64,000 nt of DNA from Chitinimonas koreensis (GTDB taxonomy: Bacteria; Pseudomonadota; Gammaproteobacteria; Burkholderiales; Chitinimonadaceae). The position numbers and the translations under genes are program-made. The stretch spans positions 1,327,001 through 1,391,000 of the forward strand of contig NZ_CP060704.1 of assembly GCF_014353015.1 (NCBI RefSeq), read 5' to 3'. This document shows, one piece after another, positions 26,801-36,343 of this stretch. How positions within the stretch are numbered: the stretch's first letter is position 1; each line of letters starts with the position of its first letter. Below the pieces are notes generated by a model. The model saw only the letters and a list, made by a program, of their open reading frames with translations. It made no database searches and was not told the DNA's origin.

Positions 26801-28805
26801 CGGTCACCCGAAGCGGGTGGCCGGCCAGGTCGTAGTCGAGCCGGATGGCGCGGCCGGCGGCATCGGCCAGCGCGGTGGCGCGGCCGAGCGCGTCGTGCCG
26901 CTGGTTGACCACCATGCCGGCGCGTTCGACCCGGGCGACGCGGCCGGCGAAGTCGTAGTCCAGCCGGGTGGCGACGCCGTCGGTCGCGGTCCGCTCGACC
27001 AGCCGCGCGGCGGCACCGCCGTGGCGGAAGGTCTCGCGCAGCTGCTGCGGGTATGTCACCGCGGTGACGAAGTCGGCGCGCGCGTCGTACTCGATGCGGG
27101 TGACGTCGGAATCCGACGGGTCGGCCTTCGGTCCGTTCGGCAGCGGGCCGTCCACTTCGCTGAGCACGCTGCGGTGGTTGACGATGCGGTAGCGGTAGAC
27201 CGTGCTGCGGCTCAGCGGCGACGGCTGGCGCAGCATGCGGGTCAGGTCGTCGGCGGGCGATCCGGCGGCCAGCGGGCTGAAGCCGGTCTCGGTGATCCGG
27301 GTGGGCTGGCCGGCGGCGTTGTATTCGAAGCGCAGCTGGTGCTCGCGGCCGGCGATCACGCTCGGCTCGGCGATCAGCGCCGGCTGCAGCGCGGCCAGAC
27401 CTGCGCCCTGCGCCGGCGCGTACTCGTAGCGCCGAAGCCATTGCACGGGCAGCGGCTTGCCGTGGCGGTAGTCGACGCGGCTGACGCGGCTGGGACGGCC
27501 GTAGGCATCGAGTTCGGTGCGCACCGTGTCGATCGGCTGGCCGGCGTCGTCGAGCCGGGTTTCCTCGGTCAGCCGGCCCTGCGCGTCGTAGCCGTAGCGG
27601 CGGTTGCTCGGGCCGCAGGTGGCACAGCCGGCGCCGCGCACCTCGAGCAGGCGGCTCTGGCCGGCGAGGGTGGCATAGCGGTAGGTGGTGGTCTGGCCCA
27701 GGCTGTTGGTGAGCACGGTGACGCCGGGCTTGCGCCGGTCGAAGGCGACGCGCTCCAGCCCGGCCTGGCCGGCCACCGCTTCGCCCTTCACGCTGAGGAT
27801 GCCCTGCCCGGCGGCATCGTAGGCCCAGGTCGAGATGCGCCGCTCGATGCGTTTGCCGTCGCTGCCGGCGCCGGCGACCGAGATGCCGGTCAGCAGCGAT
27901 GGGAAGCGCGGATCTTCGTAGTGGTAATTGCGGCTGATGCGGTCGGCGCCGCCGGCCGGCAGCTCGACCCGCGCCAGGTTGGCCAGCGCCGCGTTCGGAT
28001 CGGCCTTGTTGCCCTTGGCCGGCGCGGTGCCGTAGGCATAGTCGAAGCGGCCGACCGGGCTGTCGATGCTCTGCACGCCGGCGTAGCGCGCATGGCCGGC
28101 CGCGGTCCGGCGGTCCAGGTGGTTCAGCACCAGGCTGCGGCCTTGCGGATCGGTCACCCGGATCAGCCAGCCGTGCGGATCGTAGGCCAGGCTGACGGTC
28201 TCGCCGGTCGGCGCGCTGATGCGCTCGAGCCGGCCGCCAGCGTCGAAGGCCAGCACCCGGCCGTTGGCCCAGGTCCAGGCGTAGCTGGTGCGGCCGTTCG
28301 ACACGCTGCGGCGCAGGCTGCCCTGGCGGGCGTCGCCGCTCAGGTAGCGGTCGGGTTCGAGCAGGCCGCGGTGGAACACGATCGGCGTGCCGTCGGCCTG
28401 CACGATGCGCAGGCTGTTGCCCAGCTCCTGCAGCTCGGTCTCGTAGCTCAGCTTCCAGCCGCGGCCGAGCAGGCCCTTGCCGCCGGCGGCGAGGCTGTAC
28501 TGGCTGTTGTAGTAGCGGACGATCTCGAGGCCGAGCACGCCGGGCAGGGCGGGCAAGTCGGTTTCCTGCTGGAACTTGTTGCCGGTGATCACGTTGATCG
28601 GGTTGCCGGCGCCCTGGTTGGTACCGGAGTTGTTGCCCTGGCTGGCGGCGCCATCGCCGCCGCAGGTCGAGCCGCCGGGCGTGGTGCCGCCGCAGCAGGC
28701 CTTGGTCGGATCGCAATCGGCCGCCAGGGCGGCGTCGGCCGCGCCGAGCAGCAGGCCGGCCAGCAGCAGGCGGACAGCGGAATGGGAAAGGGAATGTTGC
28801 AGCAT
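23843..28805 (-). CDS. Rhs1: Sec-exported Rhs/YD-repeat protein with DUF6765-like C-terminal domain (two frameshifts)
   Basis: About 1,654 residues after correcting two lost bases (near 26487 and 25717). Order: Sec signal (cleavage near AALAADCDP, residue 29), Cys/Gly-rich segment CDPTKACCGGTTPGG, DUF6531-type start NPINVITGNKFQQETDLPAL, long YD-repeat body, Rhs core ending DPRSGRYLQPDPLGYPDG (about 1275), then a unique C-terminal domain. That domain has HYYMVFYLGLAAGLDKAVA, HYHFMKDT and MLHTLADTYSHASN. The His/Asp pattern is like DUF6765 and zinc-dependent phospholipase C folds, so it may be a metal-dependent hydrolase toxin. The N-terminus is almost identical to Rhs2 and Rhs3. No PAAR or VgrG part is present, unlike type VI secretion Rhs effectors. 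Confidence 0.85.
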
Positions 28806-28860
28806 ATCTATATGGTTGCCGGATCAATGAATGCGAATACGCGGCGCCGGGGCGCCGCGG

Positions 28861-28887
28861 CAAAGGCCGGCCCGTTCGGGGCCGGCC
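28861..28887 (-). terminator. Possible intrinsic terminator ahead of rhs1
   Basis: The stem GGCCGGCC/GGCCGGCC with a GAAC loop is followed on the minus strand only by TTTG. It lies in the 119-bp gap between the small exported gene and rhs1 and may partly uncouple rhs1 from the upstream genes. Weak because the T-tract is short. Confidence 0.35.
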
Positions 28888-28924
28888 GGGTATCGAAGGA
28901 AAGCTGGAAAGCGCGGCCGCGCGG

Positions 28925-29473
28925 CTACTGCTTCTTCGGCCTGCGGCAGGGGAAGCGCTGCTGGATGCGGTCGCCGCCCTGCTCGAACTTGTAGTGGTCG
29001 ATCAACCGGCCGCCGCGCGGCTCCAGCAGCCACTTGTAGTCGAGGCCCGACTGGCCGCTGCCGTCCAGCCGGTGGCTGGTCTCCACCTCGATTTCGCCGC
29101 GGGCGTTGCGGGCGAGGGAGAGGCTGCCGGTGAGGACGGTCTGCATCCGCGGCACCTTGGCCCGGCAGTCGAAGGCCTCGAATTCCAGCGGCGGCAGCAG
29201 GCCGGCCGGGGCACCGGCCGGCAGCGCATAGAGCACGTAGACCTCGTTGCCGGCGCTCTGCTCGTGGCAGAACACCTGGACGAAGCGGCGCTCGCCGACC
29301 GGGTGGCGGTCGACGCTCTGCGGCGGCTCGCCCGCCGACCAGCAGCCGGCGGCCGGGGCCAGCTTGGGCAGCTCGTCGGCCGGGTCGTCCACCGCCGCGG
29401 CGGGCAGGCCGGCGCCGGCGAAGAGGAGCAGCAGGGCGGTATGGAGCAGGGCATTCATTCTTCGCGTTCCCAT
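28925..29473 (-). CDS. Exported small protein downstream of rhs2 (candidate periplasmic immunity protein)
   Basis: A 182-residue protein starting MGTRRMNALLHTALLLLFAG with a Sec signal (cleavage near GLPAAA). The mature part has four or five cysteines (AGCWSAGE, VFCHEQ, FDCRAK, FPCRRP) able to form disulfides, and a motif LDYKWLLEPRGGRLIDHYKF. No family recognised with confidence; the fold looks DUF1176-like. Its ATG overlaps the rhs2 stop (TGATG), so it is translationally coupled to a protein whose end looks like a peptidoglycan-cleaving enzyme. A periplasmic inhibitor is the expected partner for such a toxin. This role is an inference. An internal ATG at 29458 is an alternative start. Confidence 0.7.
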   Translation of the reverse strand: MGTRRMNALLHTALLLLFAGAGLPAAAVDDPADELPKLAPAAGCWSAGEPPQSVDRHPVGERRFVQVFCHEQSAGNEVYVLYALPAGAPAGLLPPLEFEAFDCRAKVPRMQTVLTGSLSLARNARGEIEVETSHRLDGSGQSGLDYKWLLEPRGGRLIDHYKFEQGGDRIQQRFPCRRPKKQ

Positions 29474-32400
29474 CAGAGTTTGAGCGTCGTGAGCGAGATG
29501 TAGGCGTCGCTTTCGCTCTGCCCGCCGCCGGTCTTGGCGGTACAGAATATGCGCTGCCAGGCCGGCGTGGTCTTGGCCACGTAGTCGGCGATCTTGGTGG
29601 TCTTGGCCTCGCCGCCGTTGTGCTTGCTGAACACGTATTCGGCGAAGTCCTTCTCCTGCGCCACCGTGGTCGGCGTCGCGATGGCCGGGTGGTCCTTGGC
29701 GACCTTCTTCATCAGCTTCTTGATCCAGGCGTCGGCGATCTTGTCGTGGGTGGCCTTGTCGCTGAAGATCTTCATCAGCCCGTCGCGCAGCGTCGCGTCG
29801 GTGAAGATGGCGGCCGACTGGAAGCCCGCCCGCGCCTCGCCCCAGTTCTTCTGGTTGCGGATGTAGGGGTTCAGATCCTTGGCGCCGGCGCTGGTGCCGA
29901 GCGCCGTCATCAGCGGCGTCAGCTCGTCGCGCAGCTTGATGCGCGCGGCGTACTGCGCGTCGGTCTCGTCGGCGTAGATCTGCTTGCCCTTGTCGTCCTT
30001 CTGCGGCTTGCCCTGGGCGTCGACCTGCGGAATCTTCAGCTTGGCGCTGCCGAGGATCTTGCTGCGGTAGCAGTCCGGATCGATGCGGTCCTTGTTCTTC
30101 GGCGGGCAGACCCGGATGTGCTCGGGCGTGATCAGCTCCTCGGTCCGTTTCTTCACGCCCTTCCAGGCGACCATGCGGTCATAGTCGCGCTTCGTCAGCT
30201 TGGTCTCGTCGGCGAAGGTGGCGCCGTCGGTGGCCCAGCTCGAGGTCTCGGTGATCTTGTCGAACCACTGGCCGGTCTTGGCCGCCAGCGTCGCGGCGGT
30301 GTCGAGCTTGGCCTGGGTGATGCCGAGCGATTCCAGCGCGGTCTTGTAGTTGGCGAAGTTGACCCGGATCTCGCCCATGAAGGTGGCGAAGATGAACTGC
30401 ACCCAGCCGTAGGACGCCGCCGGCCGCTTGGTGGTCTCCGGCACCAGCGCCGGGTTCCAGGTCCCGGCCGGGCAGGTCGAGTGCGTCGCCGTGGCGCAAT
30501 CCTTGTCGCCCGACTCGTGCACCTCGATCGCCTTCTTGATGCGGGCGAAGCGCACGTCCTCGGCGGTGGCGTTGGCCTGGCAGGGGATGAAGCGGTTCGG
30601 CTCGCCCTTGGCCACCATCGGGTCGAGCGTGCCCTGCACGCCCATGTCGATCTTGGGCATCAGCGCGTCGATCTTGGCCGGGCACTGGGCGATGCCCTGG
30701 TCGATGCCGGTCAGCTTCTGGATGATGGTCTTGGCGGCCTCGTCGTCGAGCTGCACCTCGAAGGCGGACGGCGAGTAATAGCCCGAACGGCCCTGGTAGA
30801 AGTCGGTGAAGCCCTTCACCGCCTGGGCCGCGCCGGCGTCGTCGTGGTAGGCGTAGGCCTTGCCGCCCTGGATGTAGCTGCCGGACTTGTCGTAGATCAG
30901 CGTGCGGTTCGGCATGCCGGCGATGTCGGAGATGACGAAGGCCCAGTGCGCCTTGCGCGGCATCAGGTTGGCGTCGCGGCGGGCGCCGTCGTCGATCGCG
31001 TAGTAGCGGATCTTGGCCGCGCCGTCCGGATCGAAGAAGGCTTCGGGCTGGCCGCCGGCATAGGCGGTCAGGTCCAGCCGCAGCGCCGCCGGCGTGTCGC
31101 CGTCGAGGCTGTCGGCCACGCCGGCCGGGTCCGGGCTGATGAAGCGGCCGGCGGCCGGATCGTAGTAGCGGGCGACGTGGTAGCTGAGCCCGGTCTCCTC
31201 GTCGGCGTACTGGTTGACCAGCCGCAGCTTGGGGTCGAAGCCGGCCTGGCCCTGGCCGCGCAGCGCGCCCCAGGCGTCGATGCCGCTGCGCCAGCGCACC
31301 GCGGCGGTGCCGGCGTCGGATGCCGCCAGCACCGCGCCGCGCGCATCGGTGTGCAGCGCGTAGGCCTCGCCGTCGTGGCGCCACAGCACCGGCCGGTAGC
31401 CGCGGTAGACGTATTCGCTGCGCACCTTGCCGCCGGCGTCGGCGACCGCCTGCAACTGGCTGCCCCGGTAGAGGTAGTACTCGGTGCCGGCGGCGGTGGT
31501 CTTGCTCACCCGGCGGCCGTCGGCGTCGTAGCCGTAGCGGGCGACCACCGTCCCGGCCTCGTCGCTGACCTGGGCCAGCCGGCCGGCGGCGTCCCATTCC
31601 AGCACGAAGCGGCCGCGCGCGGTGGCCAGCCGGTGCGGCAGGCCGGCCGGGTCGAAATCGCTGCCCGGCGCCGTCTCGGCCAGGCCGTCCGCGGCGACCG
31701 GCGACCACGGCTCGTCGTCGGCGGCGGTGACGGCCTGCGCTGCCTGCGGCTTGAAGGTCGACAGCGCGGTCTTGTACTGCAGCCATTCGGGCAGCCGCAG
31801 CATCAGCGGGTCGAGCAGGCGCGGCCAGCGCACCTGCTCGATCGCGGCCAGCTGGCCGCGCGCCTCGCCCTCGGCGAAGTAGCGATAGGCCAGGCGCACG
31901 CCGCTGGGCAGGGTGGTGGACAGCAGCCGGCCCTCGTCGTCGTAGTTGAACTGCTGGCCGAGGCTGACCGGCGCGGCGCCGGCGATCTCCACCGTCTGCC
32001 GGATCGGCTGGCCCCACGGCGAATAGTCGGAACGGACCACGTTGCGCACCTGGCCGTCGACCAGCACTGCGGCCTTGATGCGCGCCATCGCCTGCCACTT
32101 GAAGCGGCTGGTCTCGGCGCGGCCCTGCCAGGCCCGCACCACCTCGAGCAGCCGGCCGGCGGCGTCGTAGCGGGCGGTGGCGGTCGCGCCGCGCGGATCG
32201 ACCGTGCCGGTCAGCCGGTCGGCCTCGTCGTAGCTGGCGGTCTGCCAGCCTTGGCCGGGATTGCGGATGGCGACCACCCGGCCGAAATCGTCGAGCAGCC
32301 GGCGCGCGCTGCGGTCGCCGGCGCGGAACTGCAGCACCTCGTCGGCCGCGGCCGTGCCTTCGCGGCCGTAGCGGGCCTCGAGCTCCGGCAGCAGCCCCGC

Positions 32401-34452
32401 CGGCGGCTCGGCGGCGGCCAGCACGGCGCCGGCGTCGGCCAGGGCGGAGGCGCCGGGCGCAGCCGGGCCGGTCTCGGCCGACGGGCCCGCGGTCTCGTCC
32501 TCGGCCGCGGCGAAGCGCGTGGTCCGGCTGCGCTCGCCGTCGGCGGTGTAGGCGGTTTCCTCCACGCTGCGCAGGCGGCCGTCGTGGCCGTAGCGGTAGC
32601 GCAATGCGTGGCGCAGGCCGTCCCACTGCCATTCGACCGCCTGCGGCCGGCCGGCCGCGTCGGTCGCCGCGATGCGGATCCGGCGGCCGCCGGGACGCAG
32701 CACCGAGACCACGGCGGTCGCCCGCGCATTCCATTCATAGCGCGTGACGTCGGAATCCTGCGGCGAGCCGAGCGGCCCGTTGGGCAGCGGGCCGTCGACC
32801 TCGGCCAGCACGCTGCGGCCGTCGACCTGCTTGTAGCGGAAGCGGGTGGTCCGGCTGATCGCGCCGGCGGCGGCCGGCTCGTCGGCGTCGTCCGCGACCG
32901 GGCGGTAGCCGCTCTCGGTCACTTCGAGCGGCTGGCCCAGCCGGTCGTAGCGGACGCGGACCTGGTGCTCCTGGCCGGCCACCACGCTGGGCCGCGCGAT
33001 CAGGCTGGGCCGGGCTGCCGACGGGCTGCCGCCGTCGGCGGCCGGGTATTCGTAGCGCACCAGCAGGCGCGGCGGCTGCGGCTTGCCGTCCTGGTAGTCG
33101 ATCCGGCTGACGCGCAGCGGCCGGCCGTAGGGATCGCGCTCGGTCCGCTCGGCGTGGATCGGCCGGCCGTTCGCATCGAGCGTGGTCTGCTCGGCGAGCC
33201 GGCCGGCGCGGTCGTAGCCGTAGCGGGTATTGGCCGGCGCGCAGTGGGCGCAGTCGTCGCCGGCGACTTCGGTCAGGCGCGGCTGACCGGCGATCTCGGC
33301 GGTGCGGTAGCGGGTCTGGCCGCCCTGCGGCGTGCTCAGCACCACCTCGCCCGGCTTGGGCCAGCTCAGGTTCAGCTGCTCGATGCCGGTGCCGTCGACC
33401 AGCCGGCCGGCGGCGAAGCGGGCCGGCTCGCCCTTGACCGTCAGGTTGGCGCGGCCCTGGGCATCGTAGCCGTAGCTGCCGATGCGGCGGGCGCTGCGCT
33501 GGCCGCGGCCGTCCGGCTGCTCGACGCTGATCCCGGTCAGCAGGGAGGGGAAACGCGGATCCTCGTAGTGATAGCGGCGCACGGCGGCCTGGCCGGCGGA
33601 ATCGTCCGGCAGCGTCACCCGCGCCAGGTTCGCCACCGCCGCGGCCGCGGCGGGCTTGCCGCCCTCGCTGCCGTAGCCGTATTCGAAGCGGCCGGCCGGG
33701 CTGTCGATGCGCTGCACGCCGGCATAGCGGCCGGCCGCGTCGGCGCGGCCCGGGTAGTTGAACACCAGGCTGCGGCCCTGCGGATCGGTCACGCGCAGCA
33801 GCCAGCCGTGCGGATCGTAGGCCAGGTTGACGGTCTCGCCGGTCGGGGCCGAGATGCGCAGCAGGCGGCCGCCGGCGTCGAAGCCGAGCGTGCGGCCGTT
33901 CGGCCAGGTCCAGACATAGCTGCGGCGGAGGCCGGCCTGGCTGACGACGAGCTGGCCCTGCTGCGGATCGGCGGCCAGGTAGCGGCCGGGCTGCAGCAGG
34001 CCGCGGCGGAACACCGCCGGGGTGCCGTCGGCCTGCACGATGCGGATGCTGTCGCCCAGGTCCTGCAGCACGGTCTCGTAGCTGAGCTTCCAGCCGCGGC
34101 CGACGATGCCGCGGCTGCCCTCGGCGAGCGCGTACTGGCTGTTGTAGTAGCGGACGATCTCGAGGCCGAGCACGCCGGGCAGGGCGGGCAGGTCGGTCTC
34201 CTGCTGGAACTTGTTGCCGGTGATCACGTTGATCGGATTGCCGGCGCCCTGGTTGGTGCCGGAGCCGTTGCCCAGGCTGGCCGCGCCGCCGCCGCCGCAG
34301 GTCGAGCCGCCGGGCGTGCCGCCGCCGCAGCATTGCTTGGTCGGGTCGCAGGCGGCGGCCTGGGCCGGCGCCGGGGCGGACCACAGCAGGAGGCCGCCCA
34401 GCAGGGCGAGGGCGGAAGAACCGAACGATGAGCGCAGCGTGATGGGCATCAT
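29473..34452 (-). CDS. Rhs2: Sec-exported Rhs/YD-repeat protein with lysozyme-like C-terminal region
   Basis: An intact 1,659-residue protein starting MMPITLRSSFGSSALALLGG. Order: Sec signal (cleavage near PAQAAACDP), Cys/Gly segment CDPTKQCCGGGTPGG, DUF6531-type start, YD-repeat body, Rhs core ending DPAAGRFISPDPAGVAD (about 1105). The unique C-terminal region of some 500 residues contains KAIEVHESGDKDC (about 1307) and, after a short gap, AASYGWVQFI. A catalytic-type Glu followed by a Ser-Tyr-Gly...Gln motif is the layout of lytic transglycosylase/muramidase folds. An upstream part (AHWAFVISD..., GSYIQGGKAYAYHDD) may be a separate domain. Exported and possibly acting on peptidoglycan. A full-length open frame on the opposite strand is a codon-bias shadow. 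Confidence 0.88.
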   Translation of the reverse strand: MMPITLRSSFGSSALALLGGLLLWSAPAPAQAAACDPTKQCCGGGTPGGSTCGGGGAASLGNGSGTNQGAGNPINVITGNKFQQETDLPALPGVLGLEIVRYYNSQYALAEGSRGIVGRGWKLSYETVLQDLGDSIRIVQADGTPAVFRRGLLQPGRYLAADPQQGQLVVSQAGLRRSYVWTWPNGRTLGFDAGGRLLRISAPTGETVNLAYDPHGWLLRVTDPQGRSLVFNYPGRADAAGRYAGVQRIDSPAGRFEYGYGSEGGKPAAAAAVANLARVTLPDDSAGQAAVRRYHYEDPRFPSLLTGISVEQPDGRGQRSARRIGSYGYDAQGRANLTVKGEPARFAAGRLVDGTGIEQLNLSWPKPGEVVLSTPQGGQTRYRTAEIAGQPRLTEVAGDDCAHCAPANTRYGYDRAGRLAEQTTLDANGRPIHAERTERDPYGRPLRVSRIDYQDGKPQPPRLLVRYEYPAADGGSPSAARPSLIARPSVVAGQEHQVRVRYDRLGQPLEVTESGYRPVADDADEPAAAGAISRTTRFRYKQVDGRSVLAEVDGPLPNGPLGSPQDSDVTRYEWNARATAVVSVLRPGGRRIRIAATDAAGRPQAVEWQWDGLRHALRYRYGHDGRLRSVEETAYTADGERSRTTRFAAAEDETAGPSAETGPAAPGASALADAGAVLAAAEPPAGLLPELEARYGREGTAAADEVLQFRAGDRSARRLLDDFGRVVAIRNPGQGWQTASYDEADRLTGTVDPRGATATARYDAAGRLLEVVRAWQGRAETSRFKWQAMARIKAAVLVDGQVRNVVRSDYSPWGQPIRQTVEIAGAAPVSLGQQFNYDDEGRLLSTTLPSGVRLAYRYFAEGEARGQLAAIEQVRWPRLLDPLMLRLPEWLQYKTALSTFKPQAAQAVTAADDEPWSPVAADGLAETAPGSDFDPAGLPHRLATARGRFVLEWDAAGRLAQVSDEAGTVVARYGYDADGRRVSKTTAAGTEYYLYRGSQLQAVADAGGKVRSEYVYRGYRPVLWRHDGEAYALHTDARGAVLAASDAGTAAVRWRSGIDAWGALRGQGQAGFDPKLRLVNQYADEETGLSYHVARYYDPAAGRFISPDPAGVADSLDGDTPAALRLDLTAYAGGQPEAFFDPDGAAKIRYYAIDDGARRDANLMPRKAHWAFVISDIAGMPNRTLIYDKSGSYIQGGKAYAYHDDAGAAQAVKGFTDFYQGRSGYYSPSAFEVQLDDEAAKTIIQKLTGIDQGIAQCPAKIDALMPKIDMGVQGTLDPMVAKGEPNRFIPCQANATAEDVRFARIKKAIEVHESGDKDCATATHSTCPAGTWNPALVPETTKRPAASYGWVQFIFATFMGEIRVNFANYKTALESLGITQAKLDTAATLAAKTGQWFDKITETSSWATDGATFADETKLTKRDYDRMVAWKGVKKRTEELITPEHIRVCPPKNKDRIDPDCYRSKILGSAKLKIPQVDAQGKPQKDDKGKQIYADETDAQYAARIKLRDELTPLMTALGTSAGAKDLNPYIRNQKNWGEARAGFQSAAIFTDATLRDGLMKIFSDKATHDKIADAWIKKLMKKVAKDHPAIATPTTVAQEKDFAEYVFSKHNGGEAKTTKIADYVAKTTPAWQRIFCTAKTGGGQSESDAYISLTTLKL

Positions 34453-34582
34453 GGGATGGATCGGGCTATTTGAATGGATGGGTGGCGCAGGGACGAACGC
34501 GCGTGCGATGCGGCTGCCGCCGCCCGGCCTGGGCCGTCGCGGCGATCGGATGCTGGAAACGACCGTGTTCCGCGCATCGGCC

Positions 34583-35551
34583 CTAGCGGTCCGAAGCCGG
34601 CCGCAGCGTGTCCAGGTAGGGCATCAGCAGGGGTTCCAGCCAGCGCATGCGGCGCTCGAAGCAACGGTGCTTGAAGTCCAGGTCGGCCTGCCACAGCGCC
34701 AGTTCCTGGCGCGCCAGCGTCAGGTCCTGCAGGAAGGGGAAGCGGTACTGGAAGACGGTGTCCGCCGGCTTCACCGCCCGTTTGCCGCCGGCGGGCACGA
34801 TCACCAGCGCCAGCCGGTCCAGCGCCTTGGCCTCGCGTTCGCGCCAGGCCAGGACGGCCCACTGCCAGTTCGCGTCGATCGGCCGGACGTAGGTCAGCAG
34901 CTGCTTGCTCGACCGCGCCGGTGCCGCGTTCCAGCCTGGCGCGTGGGCGGCGAACAGGGCGAGATAGAAGTCCTGCCGCGCGAAGGCCTGCTCGTCGGCA
35001 CAGAACTGCGCCCGCTCGTCGTCGCCCTCGAAGCCGGCCGCCGGCGGGAAGCCCGCCAGCGGCACCGTGCGCCAGGGTTTTTCCAGCGCCAGCCGCTGGG
35101 CGCGCTGCCACAGCGCCATGTGCTGGCTCACGGTCTCGCCCGACTGCGCCATCAGCGCGCGCGCATAGCGGTCGGCCGCGCCGTCGAAGCAAAGCCACGG
35201 CGCGGCGCCGAGCAGGTCGACGCCGGGCGCGTAGACGTTGCGGTAGGCGTCGCGCTGCGCCGGATCGGTCCCGGCCTCGAGGCGGTAGCCGTGGTCGTCG
35301 TCGGCGATCAGGCCGTATTGCAGTAGCCAGGTGGCGACCGAGTATTCGAAGCCGATCGGCGTGACCCACGGCTCGGGCAGGCGCTGCTTCCACCAGGCCG
35401 AAGGGTGGTAGGCGGCGAAGCCTTCCGCGCACTCCTGCTCGGCCCAGGCCATTTCCTGCCGCAGGATCGCTTCGGCATGCCCGACCAGCCAGGCCGGGGC
35501 GCCGGGTCGCGTCGAAGCGTCGAACCAGTCGGCGCTGGATGGATCGGTCAT
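34583..35551 (-). CDS. Hypothetical cytoplasmic protein between rhs3 and rhs2
   Basis: A 322-residue protein starting MTDPSSADWFDASTRPGAPA. No signal peptide or membrane segment is seen. It is rich in Trp and acidic residues, with segments GFAAYHPSAWWKQRLPEP, TPIGFEYSVATWLLQYGLI and FEGDDERAQFCADEQAF. I recognise no family. A GTG at 35581 would overlap the preceding gene, but a GAGGAC box favours the ATG at 35551. It follows the exported gene at 35578 closely and precedes rhs2 by 130 nt. It could be a chaperone, adaptor or second immunity gene of the Rhs cluster; nothing in the sequence decides this. Confidence 0.65.
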   Translation of the reverse strand: MTDPSSADWFDASTRPGAPAWLVGHAEAILRQEMAWAEQECAEGFAAYHPSAWWKQRLPEPWVTPIGFEYSVATWLLQYGLIADDDHGYRLEAGTDPAQRDAYRNVYAPGVDLLGAAPWLCFDGAADRYARALMAQSGETVSQHMALWQRAQRLALEKPWRTVPLAGFPPAAGFEGDDERAQFCADEQAFARQDFYLALFAAHAPGWNAAPARSSKQLLTYVRPIDANWQWAVLAWREREAKALDRLALVIVPAGGKRAVKPADTVFQYRFPFLQDLTLARQELALWQADLDFKHRCFERRMRWLEPLLMPYLDTLRPASDR

Positions 35552-35577
35552 CGTCGGTCGTCCTCGTGCCGGCGGCG

Positions 35578-36339
35578 TCACGGCCGCCGCTGCATATCCG
35601 CCGCGGCGATCCGTTTGCCGTTGATCGAGATCGGCCGGGCGCGGAAGGGCTGCGCCAGCCAGGGCTTGCCGAGCTCGAACAGCTCGGAGCGGGACGAAAT
35701 CTGCGGCTCGCCCCAGCTTTGGCCGCCGTCATCGGAAAACGCCTGGTAGACCGCATCGAACGGGATCGCGAACAGATAGCCGCGCTCGGCGCGATGCAGC
35801 GGCTGCTCGTAGACCAGGCGTCCGTCCACCGGCGCGATCAGGCCGAACAGATAGGTGGCGCGGTGGATGCCGGCCTGTGCCAACGCATTGCGTTGAGCTT
35901 CGCTCAATGGGCTGGGCTTGGCCGAGGGGACGAGATGCAGTTTCTTCCAGGGAAAGGCGGCGACCGGCAGCCAACTGCCGTCCGGGCGCAGATAGCTGTA
36001 CGGCGCCAGCGGCGTGCCGTCGTGCTGGCCGAAATGGGCGCAGACCTCGGCCAGCTCGGCCACTTCCTTGTTGTTGTACATCACCGAGGCCGGTACTTCG
36101 GACGACCGCCCCGCCGCGTCGACGTAGCGGCCGGACCAGTCGCGCCGGTTCGATTCGCGCGAATTGGGGCCGAACGGCAGCGGCACCAGCGAGTAGTCGT
36201 AGCTGGATTTCAGGACGAACCTGCCGCCGTCCGGCAGGCCGCATTCGAGTACGTCTTGGCGACCGATGGCGGCGGCCGTGGTGCTGGCGATGCAGAGCGC
36301 GGCGGCCAACGCAATTCGTCCGGGATAGGAAGGGTTCAT
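35578..36339 (-). CDS. Exported hypothetical protein downstream of rhs3 (candidate immunity protein, Asp-box motif)
   Basis: A 253-residue protein starting MNPSYPGRIALAAALCIAST with a Sec signal (cleavage near TTAAA). It contains one Asp-box type motif, SDDGGQSW near residue 200, as in sialidase/BNR-repeat proteins, but only one copy, so a full propeller is doubtful. The C-terminus reads ARPISINGKRIAAADMQRRP. The start is 4 nt after the rhs3 stop, so it is coupled to rhs3, whose C-terminus looks like a Het-C/phospholipase C-type enzyme. The preferred ATG is at 36339; the frame opens 10 codons earlier inside rhs3. A role in immunity is an inference from position. Confidence 0.65.
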   Translation of the reverse strand: MNPSYPGRIALAAALCIASTTAAAIGRQDVLECGLPDGGRFVLKSSYDYSLVPLPFGPNSRESNRRDWSGRYVDAAGRSSEVPASVMYNNKEVAELAEVCAHFGQHDGTPLAPYSYLRPDGSWLPVAAFPWKKLHLVPSAKPSPLSEAQRNALAQAGIHRATYLFGLIAPVDGRLVYEQPLHRAERGYLFAIPFDAVYQAFSDDGGQSWGEPQISSRSELFELGKPWLAQPFRARPISINGKRIAAADMQRRP

Positions 36340-36343
36340 CGCA

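Noticed and set aside
29620..34431. 1,603-codon open frame on the plus strand opposite rhs2 (also 4060-7524 opposite nirB and 37669-40134 opposite rhs3)
   Set aside because: Long antisense frames are expected from high-GC codon use. The products are low-complexity Gly/Ala/Arg/His-rich sequences without motifs, and the opposite strand has clear protein families.
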